The notes beneath the pieces were generated by a model that had not been told where the DNA came from, ran no database searches, and saw only the letters and a list, made by a program, of their open reading frames with translations. From an uncultured Caulobacterales bacterium (lineage in GTDB: Bacteria > Pseudomonadota > Alphaproteobacteria > Caulobacterales > Caulobacteraceae): a stretch of 64,000 nucleotides of DNA. A program made the translations under genes and the position numbers. The DNA lies in the NCBI GenBank assembly GCA_903900155.1, contig CAIUMD010000086.1, positions 62,001 to 126,000 of the forward strand, in the 5' to 3' direction. Shown here piece after piece: positions 1-7,733 of this stretch. How positions within the stretch are numbered: the stretch's first letter is position 1; every line of letters begins with the position of its first letter.

Positions 1-116
1 GCGCGGCATCGGGAACCTTCGAGGACAGTCCCCGAAGGCCTAGCCGCCACGCTTGGCGGTCGCGTGGCTGGCTTGTTTCCCGGCCGCCGCGCCTCGCAAC
101 CTGGCGCAGCTTCCCG

Positions 117-134
117 TGACCTTTCGAAAGGTCA
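117..134. repeat. 18-bp perfect palindrome at the end of the LamG gene
   Basis: TGACCTTTC followed by GAAAGGTCA is a perfect 18-bp inverted repeat with no spacer. It includes the stop codon of the LamG gene on the minus strand (132-134). It could be a weak hairpin at the transcript end or a protein-binding site. No T tract follows on either strand, so an intrinsic terminator is not well supported. Bases 1-116 show no gene I can support. Confidence 0.5.
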
Positions 135-836
135 GCGCACGCCGGTGAAGCGCTTAGGCTCAAGATAGCGGCGCGTGAAGCGGGCCTCGTGGACCGCGCC
201 CTTGAAGAAGTCGACCTTGTTCATTCGCGAGCCGATCGAGGCGCGCCCCGGTCCCTGCGGCTTGAACGGAACCTCGGCCTCGCCCTGGAGGACGCCGTTG
301 ACATAGGCGCGATACATCTTGCCGTCGAAGCTCTGGGCGACGTGAAACCATTGCCCCACCGGGAAGCGCTTGTCCGGGAAGATCAGGGTGTGCTTGTAGC
401 CCGGCCCGGTGACGAAGGCGTCCAGCCACCATTCGGTCCCGACGGTGCGGATCTCGAACAGGAAACGCGTGGTCGAGACCGGCTGCCCCTCGGGCGCCAT
501 CTCCTGCAGGTGGAACCAACGCTGGGCTTCGTTGCCGCCGTCGGGGCGGAACACGGCCTCGAAGGTCCAGGTCTCGGCCCCGGCGAGCGGATGCTGCTCG
601 ACGAAGAGCACGTCCTGGACGCCGTCGAACTGCACGGCCTTGCCGACCGGGCTGTCGATGATCTTGGGCGCGCCCTCGGCATGGGCCGCGACGCCGCCGA
701 TCCTGGTCAGGTTGTCGAAGGTCCAGACCACCTGGTCCTTGGGCTTCTTGCCGGCCAGGGCGGGCGTGGCCGCGCCCAGGATCGACAATCCGGCGGCGGC
801 TGTCAGCGCCTCGCGGCGGCTCCATGCGAGCATCAT
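132..836 (-). CDS. Secreted LamG/concanavalin-like jelly-roll protein
   Basis: This encodes an exported protein of 234 residues with one LamG-type jelly roll and no catalytic motif I recognise, so a carbohydrate-binding or scaffolding role is the best guess. The frame is open up to 1007, but I start at 836. A GGGAG ribosome site lies just upstream there, and the N terminus becomes a twin-arginine-like signal (SRREALTAAAGLSILG, cleavage after a PALA motif near residue 28). Typical LamG pieces are VQFDGVQDVLFV, TWTFEAVFRP and WFHVAQSFDG followed by YVNG. It is transcribed divergently from the peptide/GH28 pair and shares their 103-bp control region, which suggests co-regulation with pectin degradation. 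The fold assignment is good; the function is inference. Confidence 0.8.
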   Translation of the reverse strand: MMLAWSRREALTAAAGLSILGAATPALAGKKPKDQVVWTFDNLTRIGGVAAHAEGAPKIIDSPVGKAVQFDGVQDVLFVEQHPLAGAETWTFEAVFRPDGGNEAQRWFHLQEMAPEGQPVSTTRFLFEIRTVGTEWWLDAFVTGPGYKHTLIFPDKRFPVGQWFHVAQSFDGKMYRAYVNGVLQGEAEVPFKPQGPGRASIGSRMNKVDFFKGAVHEARFTRRYLEPKRFTGVR

Positions 837-939
837 GTCATCTCCCGATTTCTTTTTCACGTGCTCCACCTTGCGGCATAGGCTTCCACATAATGACAAT
901 GACACCGGTTGCAGTGGCGTTGAGCGGAGGAAATCACGG
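837..939. promoter_or_regulatory. Divergent control region between the LamG gene and the GH28 operon
   Basis: This 103-bp intergenic region must hold both divergent promoters. It contains CCACATAATG at 886-895, a motif seen again upstream of the PL10 pectate lyase, and TGACACCGGTTGCA at 900-913, an imperfect palindrome centred on ACCGGT of the kind bound by LacI-family regulators. Its reverse strand shares the 11-mer AACCGGTGTCA with the start of the putative lyase gene at 38913-38927. The regulator identity is inference. Confidence 0.45.
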
Positions 940-1065
940 ATGTTTCGAGTCGTCTCCAACCACCGCGCCCTGATCGCCCTCGCGCTTGCCGGGACCGTGC
1001 TGACCACCGGTGCGATCGCTCACGCCGCGCCGGCCCAGAAACCCGACTTCAATCCGGAGCCTTAG
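940..1065 (+). CDS. Small secreted peptide (41 aa) preceding GH28
   Basis: This is a 41-codon frame with its own GGAGG ribosome site at 926-930, nine bases before the ATG. The peptide has a basic start, a hydrophobic core (ALIALALAGTVLTTGAIA) and an AHA-type signal-peptidase site, leaving only about a dozen exported residues (APAQKPDFNPEP). It stops three bases before the GH28 start, and the GGAG that probably serves GH28 lies inside its last codons, so the two are translationally coupled. It may be a genuine secreted micropeptide, a leader that tunes GH28 translation, or the surviving 5' end of a deleted secreted enzyme. I recognise no family. Confidence 0.55.
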   Translation: MFRVVSNHRALIALALAGTVLTTGAIAHAAPAQKPDFNPEP

Positions 1066-1068
1066 GCC

Positions 1069-2430
1069 ATGCAACGACGCGCCCTTCTCCAGCTCGGCCT
1101 CGTGGCCGTCTCCGCGCCCTCGCTGGCTCTCGCATCCGGCAAGGCGATCCTGGCCAACGCCCTTGGCGCGGTCGGCGACGGCGAGACGCTGAACACCAAG
1201 GCCATCCAGGCCGCCATCGACGAAGCCGCCAAGACCGGCGCGACCGTGGCCCTGAAGCCCGGCGTCTATCGCACGGGCTCGATCTTCCTGAGGTCGGGCG
1301 TCACCCTGCGCCTGGACAAGGGCGTGACCCTGCTGGGCTCCACGAGCATCGCCGACTATCCCGAGATCCCGACCCGCGTGGCCGGCATCGAGCTGACCTG
1401 GCCGGCGGCGCTGGTCAACGTCTACAAGCAGAAGAACGTCCGCATCGTCGGCGACGGCGTGATCGACGGCGACGGCAAGGTGTTCTGGGACAGCTACTGG
1501 GCGCTGCGCCGCCAGTACGATCCCAAGGGCCTGCGCTGGGCCGCCGACTACGACTGCAAGCGCCCCCGCCTGATCCAGGTGTTCGACTCAGAGAAGATCG
1601 AGCTGGCCGGCCCACGCCTGCGCCGCTCGGGCTTCTGGACGGTGCATGTCTGCTACTCGCACGACGTCCATGTCGCCGACCTCAACATCCGCAACAACGA
1701 AGGCGGCCGCGGCCCCTCGACCGACGGCGTCGACATCGACAGCTCGCACGACGTGCTGGTCGAGCGGATCGACGTGGCCTGCAACGACGACGCCCTGTGC
1801 CTGAAGGCCGGCCGCGACGCCGACGGCCTGCGCGTCAACCGGCCGACCTACAACATCACCATCCGCGACTGCGTGATCCGCGACGCCTCGGCCGGGATCA
1901 CCTTCGGCAGCGAGACCTCGGGCGGCTTGCGCGACATCAAGGTCTCGGGCCTGATCGTGCGCCATCCGACCCCGGTCGGCATCCTGTTCAAGTCGGCCCA
2001 CACGCGCGGCGGCGCGGTCAAGGACATCGATATCGCCGGCATGCAGCTGCACGACGTGGCGACCATCCTGCGGGTGAACCTGAACTGGAACCCCAGCTAC
2101 AGCTATGCCGAGATCCCGGCTGGCATGACCGACGCGCCGCCCTACTGGAAGGTGATGACCCAGCGCGTCCCGCCGGAACAGGGCCGCTGCCATCTCAGCG
2201 ACGTGCGGATCAAGGACGTCAAGGCCATCGGCGCCAAGACCGCCTTCGAAGTCGCGGCCTTCCCCGACCTGCCGCTGGAGCGCTTCGCGTTCGACAACCT
2301 GGACCTGGACGTCCAGGCCGGCGGCCGCATCGCCAACGCCAAGGACTGGACCTTCACGCGGACCAGGATCGACACCCTGGACGGCAAGCCGCCCGAGCTG
2401 GCCGCCTCGACGGGCGTGACGGGGCTCTAG
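1069..2430 (+). CDS. Glycoside hydrolase family 28 polygalacturonase-type enzyme
   Basis: This encodes a 453-residue exported right-handed beta-helix enzyme of family GH28, which hydrolyses alpha-1,4-galacturonosyl or rhamnogalacturonan bonds in pectin. A signal peptide spans residues 1-22 (ALLQLGLVAVSAPSLALA). The GH28 active-site strips are present: STDGVDID with Asp219, CNDDALCLKAG with the Asp240/Asp241 pair, and FGSETSGG near residue 281. In the last of these the endo-type GHG is replaced by the GSExSGG form common in exo-acting and related GH28 enzymes. FKSAHTRGG follows as the substrate-binding strip. It is therefore probably an exo-polygalacturonase or a galacturonidase acting on oligomers in the periplasm. 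It is coupled to the small peptide upstream, and its stop overlaps a convergent remnant at CTAG. Confidence 0.92.
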   Translation: MQRRALLQLGLVAVSAPSLALASGKAILANALGAVGDGETLNTKAIQAAIDEAAKTGATVALKPGVYRTGSIFLRSGVTLRLDKGVTLLGSTSIADYPEIPTRVAGIELTWPAALVNVYKQKNVRIVGDGVIDGDGKVFWDSYWALRRQYDPKGLRWAADYDCKRPRLIQVFDSEKIELAGPRLRRSGFWTVHVCYSHDVHVADLNIRNNEGGRGPSTDGVDIDSSHDVLVERIDVACNDDALCLKAGRDADGLRVNRPTYNITIRDCVIRDASAGITFGSETSGGLRDIKVSGLIVRHPTPVGILFKSAHTRGGAVKDIDIAGMQLHDVATILRVNLNWNPSYSYAEIPAGMTDAPPYWKVMTQRVPPEQGRCHLSDVRIKDVKAIGAKTAFEVAAFPDLPLERFAFDNLDLDVQAGGRIANAKDWTFTRTRIDTLDGKPPELAASTGVTGL

Positions 2431-2645
2431 TTCGGACGCTCCAGGGTGACGGCCATCAGACCGATCACCACCTCGTTGGCCGTTGTGCGCGCCGTCAGGG
2501 ACCGCAACGGCTTGCGAGGGTCCAGCGCCAGCGACAGCACCGTCGCCGCGCCGCCTTGCCCGACAGCGGCAGCTTCAAACAGCGATGACAACGCTGTCGA
2601 GCCGGCCAAGCTGATGCTTCCAGCAAAACTCCGCGCGGAATCCGG
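2427..2645 (-). pseudogene. C-terminal remnant of an unidentified enzyme
   Basis: About 65 codons on the minus strand read like the C terminus of a real protein (SLFEAAAVGQGGAATVLSLA, then DPRKPLRSLTARTTANEVV and IGLMAVTLERPN before the stop). They are in a different frame from the upstream glycosidase that ends at 2648, and there is no start of their own with a ribosome site. The beta-rich ending resembles the last strands of a carbohydrate-active enzyme, but I cannot name the family. The likely origin is a deletion that removed the 5' part of a gene once following the glycosidase. Its stop shares CTAG (2427-2430) with the GH28 stop. Coding character is judged by eye. Confidence 0.45.
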
Positions 2646-2647
2646 CG

Positions 2648-4891
2648 CTATGGAATCGGCTTGAAGCCCTCGGCGCGGACGGTCCACTTGCCATCCTTCG
2701 GGAAGCCCGGCGCCGGCCCCTTGGAGCCGTCCCAGCCGCCGGCCATCATGGCCACGGCCGCCAGCAGCGAACCGTTGGACGGGAAGTAGGTCTCGGCCGC
2801 ACGGGTGTAGCCCGGACCGTCCGGACCGACCTTCTCGCCCTCCCCGGCCTTCGGGACAAAGGCCTGGGCGTGTTCCGCCAGGTGCACGCGCGGGGTCATG
2901 CCCGTGACGCCGAACTTATTGTTCTTGGCCTCGAAGAACAGCCAGTCGACGGCCTTGTCCGGCTCGCCAAGGCGCGCCGCGGTCATGGCCGCCATCGGAT
3001 AGTCCCAGCCCCAGGTCTGGCGCAGGTCCCAATCATTCTCCACGGCCCGCAGGGTGCGCCGCATGGTCTCGGGATCAGCCTTCCCGGGGATCAGGCCATA
3101 CGCCATCAGGAACGAGGGGTGGTCGCGGTTCATGCACTGGGCGCCGACGGCGTGCTTGGAGCATTGCTGGCTCCTGGCCACGTCCCAGAAGTTGGGCGTG
3201 GACTCGGTCGGCAGGTAGAGACCGTCCTTGGTCGCCATCGGGGCCAAACCCTTGATCACCGCGTCCCACTCGGGCTTGCGCGCCAGGCCCTGGCGTACGC
3301 GCCACTGCTGCGCGGTCTCCAGGCCCCAGCGATAGTATTCCAGTTCGAACGCCGGGTTGAAGGTGGTCAGCGGGTCGTAATTCTCCTGCACCGGGATGAT
3401 CGGCGGACCGATCACGAACCGGCCCCTGCCATCACGGTGCGGGAAGCTGGCCAAGAGGTCGGCGGTCTCGGAGACCAGTTGGCCGTACTTGGCCAGGGTC
3501 GCCTTGGTCGGCTTGTCGCGCCAGATCAGCTCGGACATCCAGATCGGATGCGGCTGCTGCCACATGATGAAGGGCGAGACCTTGCTGGGGCTGTCGACGC
3601 CGTCGGGGCCGACCATCTTGGGCCACCAGGCGCCCTTGAGGCCGTGGCTGGCGGCGCGGGCCTTGGCGTCCTTCAGGTGACCCAGGTACCAGGGCAGGCT
3701 GCGCTCCAGGTACTCGGGTTTGTTCCACAGGGCGAAGTGACCCGCGTGCCAAGGGTGCATCTCGAGATGGAACTTGCCGTTCCAGCTGTTGGAGAACAGC
3801 CCCTCCTCCTGCGGCGGAACCTCGCCGGCGCCGTTCAGGGCCATCAGGTATTGCGACAGCACCACCCGGCGCTCCAGTTCGGCCGCGCGAGGATCGGTGC
3901 TGCCCGAGAAGTCGACGGCGGCGCCCTGCGTCCAGTACGACTTCCAGTGCGCGCGCGTGGCTTGGTCAGAGGTCGTCACGGACGGCAGCTTCGGCACGGC
4001 GGCGCGCGAGAAGGCGACCTCCAGCCCCAGGGTCCGCCCCTTGGCCCTGGGCGCGACGACATAGGCGTGCGGCCCGGCGGCGGTGAAGTCGACGGCGCGG
4101 TCGGCCTGCAAGGCGGCGAAGTACTTGGTGGCGTCCAGCTGGCGCGAGACGTCCAGGCGCGAAGCGCCCTCCCCGATCACCTTGGTGGTGTGCCGTTCGG
4201 GATGGGTCCAGTCGGAAGGATCCGGGTTCAAGGCCTTGGAAACCCCCGGGAACTTCACCGACAGTTTCAGCCGGCCCTGCTCCACCAGGACGGAGTCCAC
4301 ATCGACCACGATCATGTCCAGGGTGGGGTGCGCGCGGGTGCGGACCGTCACGGCCTCGCCGTCATAGACGAAGCGGCTGGTCAGGACGCCGGTCCACAGG
4401 TCCAGGGTCTGCTGCGTCGCCGTCAGGTCCTCGAACTTGGCGGGCTTGCCGGCCTTGTCGCGCAGGTCCAGGGCCACGCGCCCTAGCGAAAAGCGGTGCG
4501 GGTTTTCGCGCAGGTAGGCCAGGGCCGGACGGCTGGCCGCCTCGTTCCAGTCCTTCATGTAGGCGTAGGGCTGCTTGGTCCCGCGCACGTCGATCGGCGT
4601 CGTCCCGTCGGCATAGGTGTAGTTGTTCGGGTTCGGGAAGGCGTGCCAGGCCCACTGGGCCTCGGTCAGCAGCGGCGCGATCTTGGAATAGGCCTCGGGG
4701 AAGGTCTGCAGGCCGGTGATGTCGGCGGTGAAGCCGATCTGGCCATTGCCGACCATCAGGGGCGCGGAGGGATCGACCTTGGTCAACTTGACGTCGTGGC
4801 GGCTGACCAGCGCGTGGCGGTCGATAGGCTGGGCCATGGCTGACGCGGCAAGGGTGAACAAGGCCAGGCCGGCCAGAAGCGCGCGTCGCAT
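2648..4891 (-). CDS. Secreted large glycosidase-like protein, family unresolved
   Basis: This encodes a 747-residue exported protein with a clear signal peptide (residues 1-20, ending in AMA) and a GGGAG ribosome site six bases upstream. The N-terminal half contains APLMVGNGQIGFTADITGLQ, the opening of beta-sandwich domains seen in GH65/GH95-like enzymes. The middle and C-terminal parts look like an (alpha/alpha)6 barrel, with FSNSWNGKFHLEMHPWHAGH and later WGWDYPMAAMTAARLGEP. I infer a six-hairpin glycosidase acting on plant polysaccharide fragments, but I cannot assign a CAZy family or identify the catalytic acid. Glu or Asp residues around the EMHPWH strip are candidates. Its control region (4892-5005) has palindromes and a CACATWATG-type motif shared with other pectin genes. 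Confidence 0.75.
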   Translation of the reverse strand: MRRALLAGLALFTLAASAMAQPIDRHALVSRHDVKLTKVDPSAPLMVGNGQIGFTADITGLQTFPEAYSKIAPLLTEAQWAWHAFPNPNNYTYADGTTPIDVRGTKQPYAYMKDWNEAASRPALAYLRENPHRFSLGRVALDLRDKAGKPAKFEDLTATQQTLDLWTGVLTSRFVYDGEAVTVRTRAHPTLDMIVVDVDSVLVEQGRLKLSVKFPGVSKALNPDPSDWTHPERHTTKVIGEGASRLDVSRQLDATKYFAALQADRAVDFTAAGPHAYVVAPRAKGRTLGLEVAFSRAAVPKLPSVTTSDQATRAHWKSYWTQGAAVDFSGSTDPRAAELERRVVLSQYLMALNGAGEVPPQEEGLFSNSWNGKFHLEMHPWHAGHFALWNKPEYLERSLPWYLGHLKDAKARAASHGLKGAWWPKMVGPDGVDSPSKVSPFIMWQQPHPIWMSELIWRDKPTKATLAKYGQLVSETADLLASFPHRDGRGRFVIGPPIIPVQENYDPLTTFNPAFELEYYRWGLETAQQWRVRQGLARKPEWDAVIKGLAPMATKDGLYLPTESTPNFWDVARSQQCSKHAVGAQCMNRDHPSFLMAYGLIPGKADPETMRRTLRAVENDWDLRQTWGWDYPMAAMTAARLGEPDKAVDWLFFEAKNNKFGVTGMTPRVHLAEHAQAFVPKAGEGEKVGPDGPGYTRAAETYFPSNGSLLAAVAMMAGGWDGSKGPAPGFPKDGKWTVRAEGFKPIP

Positions 4892-5005
4892 CGATGTCTC
4901 CCAGAACGCTGTCCGCGGTCGACCGCGGTTGAACGATGGGGCGTCGGCTCAACGCCCCACCATTCCATTCTATAGGAGTTAATCTCACATTATGAAAGAC
5001 GCATC
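4892..5005. promoter_or_regulatory. Control region of the large glycosidase
   Basis: This gap separates the emrB stop from the glycosidase start, both on the minus strand. It holds a 16-bp perfect palindrome CCGCGGTCGACCGCGG at 4913-4928, a 7-bp stem hairpin at 4937-4959, and CACATTATG at 4986-4994, which on the minus strand reads CATAATGTG. The palindrome lies about 20-35 bases upstream of the start codon, where a repressor could block initiation. Function is inferred from position and symmetry only. Confidence 0.4.
4937..4959 (-). terminator. Hairpin downstream of emrB, possible terminator
   Basis: TGGGGCG and CGCCCCA form a perfect 7-bp GC-rich stem around a 9-base loop, 47 bases past the emrB stop on the minus strand. 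No T run follows, so it would be a Rho-assisted or weak terminator at best. It separates the efflux operon from the glycosidase promoter. Confidence 0.35.
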
Positions 5006-6556
5006 CTAGTCGGCCGCGGCGGGACCGCCCCCGCTCATCGCCTTGCGGGTCAGCCAGATCAGCGGGATCAGGATGACGCACAGCCACGCCGAGACGCGGA
5101 AGAAGTCCAGGGCCGCCAGCAGATAGGACTGGTTGACGACCTGCTGGGTCACCGCTCCGACCGCCTGCAGGTGGGTCATGCCCGTGGCCTGCAGCTTGTT
5201 CACGGCATCGATCCAGGCGGGGCTGCCCGTGCTCATGGTCTCGGCCAGGCGGGTTTGGTGGACGGCCTCACCCCGGTCCCAGATCGTCGTGGCCAGCGAG
5301 GCGGCGAAGCTGCCCGCGGTGATCCGCGAGAAGTTCGACAGACCCGAGGCTTGCGGCGTCTGCTGGGGCGGCACGCCGTTCAGCGAGATGGTCACCATCG
5401 AGATGAAGAAGGTGCTCATCGCCACGCCCTGCACCAGCATCGGCATGACCAGCGACCAGAAGTCGGCCTGCGAGTTGTAGCCCGAGCGCATGAAGAACGA
5501 GAGCCCGAACGCCGCCAGCGACAGGGTCGCCGTCCAGCGGGCGTCGACCTTGGTCATCATCCTCGCCGCGAACGGCGTCAGCAGCACCGCGACCACGCCG
5601 CTGGGCGCGGCCACCAGGCCAGCCCAGGTGGCGATGTAGCCCATCTGGGTCTGCAGCCACAGCGGCAGCAACAGGTTGTTGCCGAAGAACACGGCGTAAC
5701 CCAGGCAGAAGGCGATGGTGCCGATCGTGAAGTTGCTGGAGCGGAACAGCGACAGGTCGACGATCGGGTGCTTCTCGTTCAACTCCCAGATCACCCAGGC
5801 GATGAAGAAGACGATCGCCAGGACCAGCTCGACCACGATGGCGGGCGAGGAGAACCAGTCGGCTTCCTTGCCGGTGTCCAGCATCACCTGCAGCGCGCCG
5901 ACCCAGATCAGCAGCAGCATGAAGCCGGTGCGATCGATCGGCAGCTTGCGGGTCGGCGTCTCGCGGCTGGCCATGTTCCGCCAGCAGATGACGGCGCACA
6001 GGATGCCGACCGGCACGTTGATCAGGAAGATCCACGGCCAGGAGAAGTTGTCGGAGATGTAGCCGCCGAGGATCGGCCCGCAGATCGGGGCCACCAGGGT
6101 GGTCATCGACCAGATGGCCAGCGCCGTCCCGCGCTTGTTGGGCGGGAAGATCATGATCAGCAGCGCTTGCGAGCCAGGGATCATCGGCCCGGACACCGCG
6201 CCCTGCAGGATCCGGAACAGAATCAGCGACTCCAGGTTCCAGGAGATGCCGCACAGCAGCGAGGCGATGGTGAACAGGATCACCGAGACCACGAAGGTCT
6301 TGACCACGCCGTAGCGGCCCATCAGCCAGCCGGTCAGCGGCACCGAGACGCCGTTGGCCACGGCGAAGGCCGTGATCACCCACGTGCCCTGGCTGGAGCT
6401 GACGCCCAGATTGCCGGCGATCGTGGGGATCGAGACGTTGGCGATGGTGCCGTCCAGCACCTGCATGAAGGTGCCCAGCGCGAGGGCGATCGAGGTGATG
6501 GCCAGCAGCGCGCCGGTCATGGGCGGCGGTCCCGCCTGAGTTTGTTCGGACGCCAT
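5006..6556 (-). CDS. emrB: EmrB/QacA-type drug:H+ antiporter (DHA2 MFS)
   Basis: This encodes an inner-membrane proton-driven multidrug exporter of 516 residues with about 14 predicted transmembrane segments, the DHA2 length. Motif C of the antiporters is visible as PICGPILGGYISDNFSW followed by IFLINVPVGI, and GWLMGRYGVVKTF is the motif A loop. Together with the EmrA-type adaptor and NodT-type outer-membrane factor encoded upstream, it would form a tripartite pump spanning both membranes. It is the last gene of the operon, 12 bp after the adaptor, with AAGGAGC before its ATG. Expression is presumably controlled by the divergent TetR repressor. The substrate is unknown. Confidence 0.95.
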   Translation of the reverse strand: MASEQTQAGPPPMTGALLAITSIALALGTFMQVLDGTIANVSIPTIAGNLGVSSSQGTWVITAFAVANGVSVPLTGWLMGRYGVVKTFVVSVILFTIASLLCGISWNLESLILFRILQGAVSGPMIPGSQALLIMIFPPNKRGTALAIWSMTTLVAPICGPILGGYISDNFSWPWIFLINVPVGILCAVICWRNMASRETPTRKLPIDRTGFMLLLIWVGALQVMLDTGKEADWFSSPAIVVELVLAIVFFIAWVIWELNEKHPIVDLSLFRSSNFTIGTIAFCLGYAVFFGNNLLLPLWLQTQMGYIATWAGLVAAPSGVVAVLLTPFAARMMTKVDARWTATLSLAAFGLSFFMRSGYNSQADFWSLVMPMLVQGVAMSTFFISMVTISLNGVPPQQTPQASGLSNFSRITAGSFAASLATTIWDRGEAVHQTRLAETMSTGSPAWIDAVNKLQATGMTHLQAVGAVTQQVVNQSYLLAALDFFRVSAWLCVILIPLIWLTRKAMSGGGPAAAD

Positions 6557-6568
6557 AGGGGGCGCTCC

Positions 6569-7693
6569 TTACTTCGCGACGTCGATCTTGGCCTTCATCG
6601 ACAGGCCCACGCGCAGCGGGTGCTTGGCGAGGTCGGCCGGGTCCAGGATGATGCGGACAGGCACGCGCTGGACGACCTTGATCCAGTTGCCCGAGGCATT
6701 CTGGGCCGGGATCAGCGAGAAGGCCGAGCCGGTGCCGCCGGCCAGGCCGCGCACCTTGCCGTGGAACTTCACACCGCCGCCGTAGAGGTCGGAGGTCAGC
6801 ACGACGGGCTGGCCGGGGACCACCTTGTCCAGCTGCACTTCCTTGAAGTTGGCGTCGACATAGGCCTGGGTCGTGGGCACCACGGCCATCATCGGCGAAC
6901 CGACGGCGACCTGCTGGCCGACCTGCACCGACTTGCGGGCGACGATGCCGTCGGTCGGGGCGCGGACCACGGTGCGGGCCAGGCTGAGGCGCGCGGCGTC
7001 GAGGCGCGCCTGGGCGGCCTTCACTTCCGGGTTCTCGGTGACCGAAGCGCCCGAGATCAGCACGGTGTTGGCCTCGCGCGAGCCGATGGCGGCGTCGCGG
7101 CTGGCCAGGGCCTGGGCGCGAACGGCCTGGGCGGCGTTCAGCGCGGCTTGCGCATTGGCCAGACGGTTCTGGGCGGTCGTCAGCTCGTCGCCGGAGACGG
7201 CCCCCTCGCCCACCAGGGCCTGGCGGCGCGAGAGGTCGACGCGGGCGCGCTCGACGTCCGACTTGGCGGCGGCGATCTGGGCGTCGGCGCGGGCGACGTC
7301 GGCCTGGCGGGCCTCGAACTGGCCGCCCAGGGCGGAGTCGTTGGCGAAGTAGCCCTTCACCTTGCGCTCGGCCTGACCCAGGGCCGCTTCGGCCTGGGCG
7401 ACGGCGATGCGGGCGTCGGCGTCGTCGATGATCACCAGCGGATCGCCGGCCTTCACGGCCTGAGTCTCGACGACGAAGATCTTGGCGACCGGACCCGGCG
7501 ACAGGGCGGTGACCTGGGCGGTCTCGGCCCCGACATAGGCGTCGTCGGTCTCGACATAGTGGCTTTCGAAGGCCAGCCAGTAGGCGCCGTAGCCGACGAC
7601 GCCGATGGCGACCGCGCCGCCCAGCAGGGTCAGCTGGCGGCGGCGCGTGTTGTTAGCAGCGGCTTGGGAAGCGGCGGGTTGTTGATCGGACAT
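6569..7693 (-). CDS. emrA: EmrA/HlyD-family periplasmic adaptor
   Basis: This encodes a 374-residue membrane-fusion protein. A cytoplasmic N terminus is followed by one transmembrane anchor at about residues 27-46 and then VETDDAYVGAETAQVTALSP, the signature start of EmrA adaptors. Next come a lipoyl half-motif (VKAGDPLVIIDDADARIAV), a long alpha-helical hairpin rich in Ala/Arg/Gln, the second lipoyl half (APTDGIVARKSVQVGQQVAV) and the beta-barrel domain. It connects the EmrB pump to the outer-membrane factor. It lies 40 bp after the NodT-type gene and 12 bp before emrB in one operon, with AGGA upstream of its start. Confidence 0.95.
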   Translation of the reverse strand: MSDQQPAASQAAANNTRRRQLTLLGGAVAIGVVGYGAYWLAFESHYVETDDAYVGAETAQVTALSPGPVAKIFVVETQAVKAGDPLVIIDDADARIAVAQAEAALGQAERKVKGYFANDSALGGQFEARQADVARADAQIAAAKSDVERARVDLSRRQALVGEGAVSGDELTTAQNRLANAQAALNAAQAVRAQALASRDAAIGSREANTVLISGASVTENPEVKAAQARLDAARLSLARTVVRAPTDGIVARKSVQVGQQVAVGSPMMAVVPTTQAYVDANFKEVQLDKVVPGQPVVLTSDLYGGGVKFHGKVRGLAGGTGSAFSLIPAQNASGNWIKVVQRVPVRIILDPADLAKHPLRVGLSMKAKIDVAK

Positions 7694-7733
7694 AGGTGCA
7701 AGTCCTAGGGAGCGAATGCTTTGAGAATGGGGT

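Noticed and set aside
1-116. Possible gene end at the left edge
   Set aside because: Several short frames exist, but none shows convincing protein-like sequence or a known C terminus.
5171-7708. Plus-strand open frame of 845 codons over the efflux genes
   Set aside because: EmrA and EmrB on the minus strand are unmistakable. The frame is His/Gln/Arg/Gly-rich antisense.
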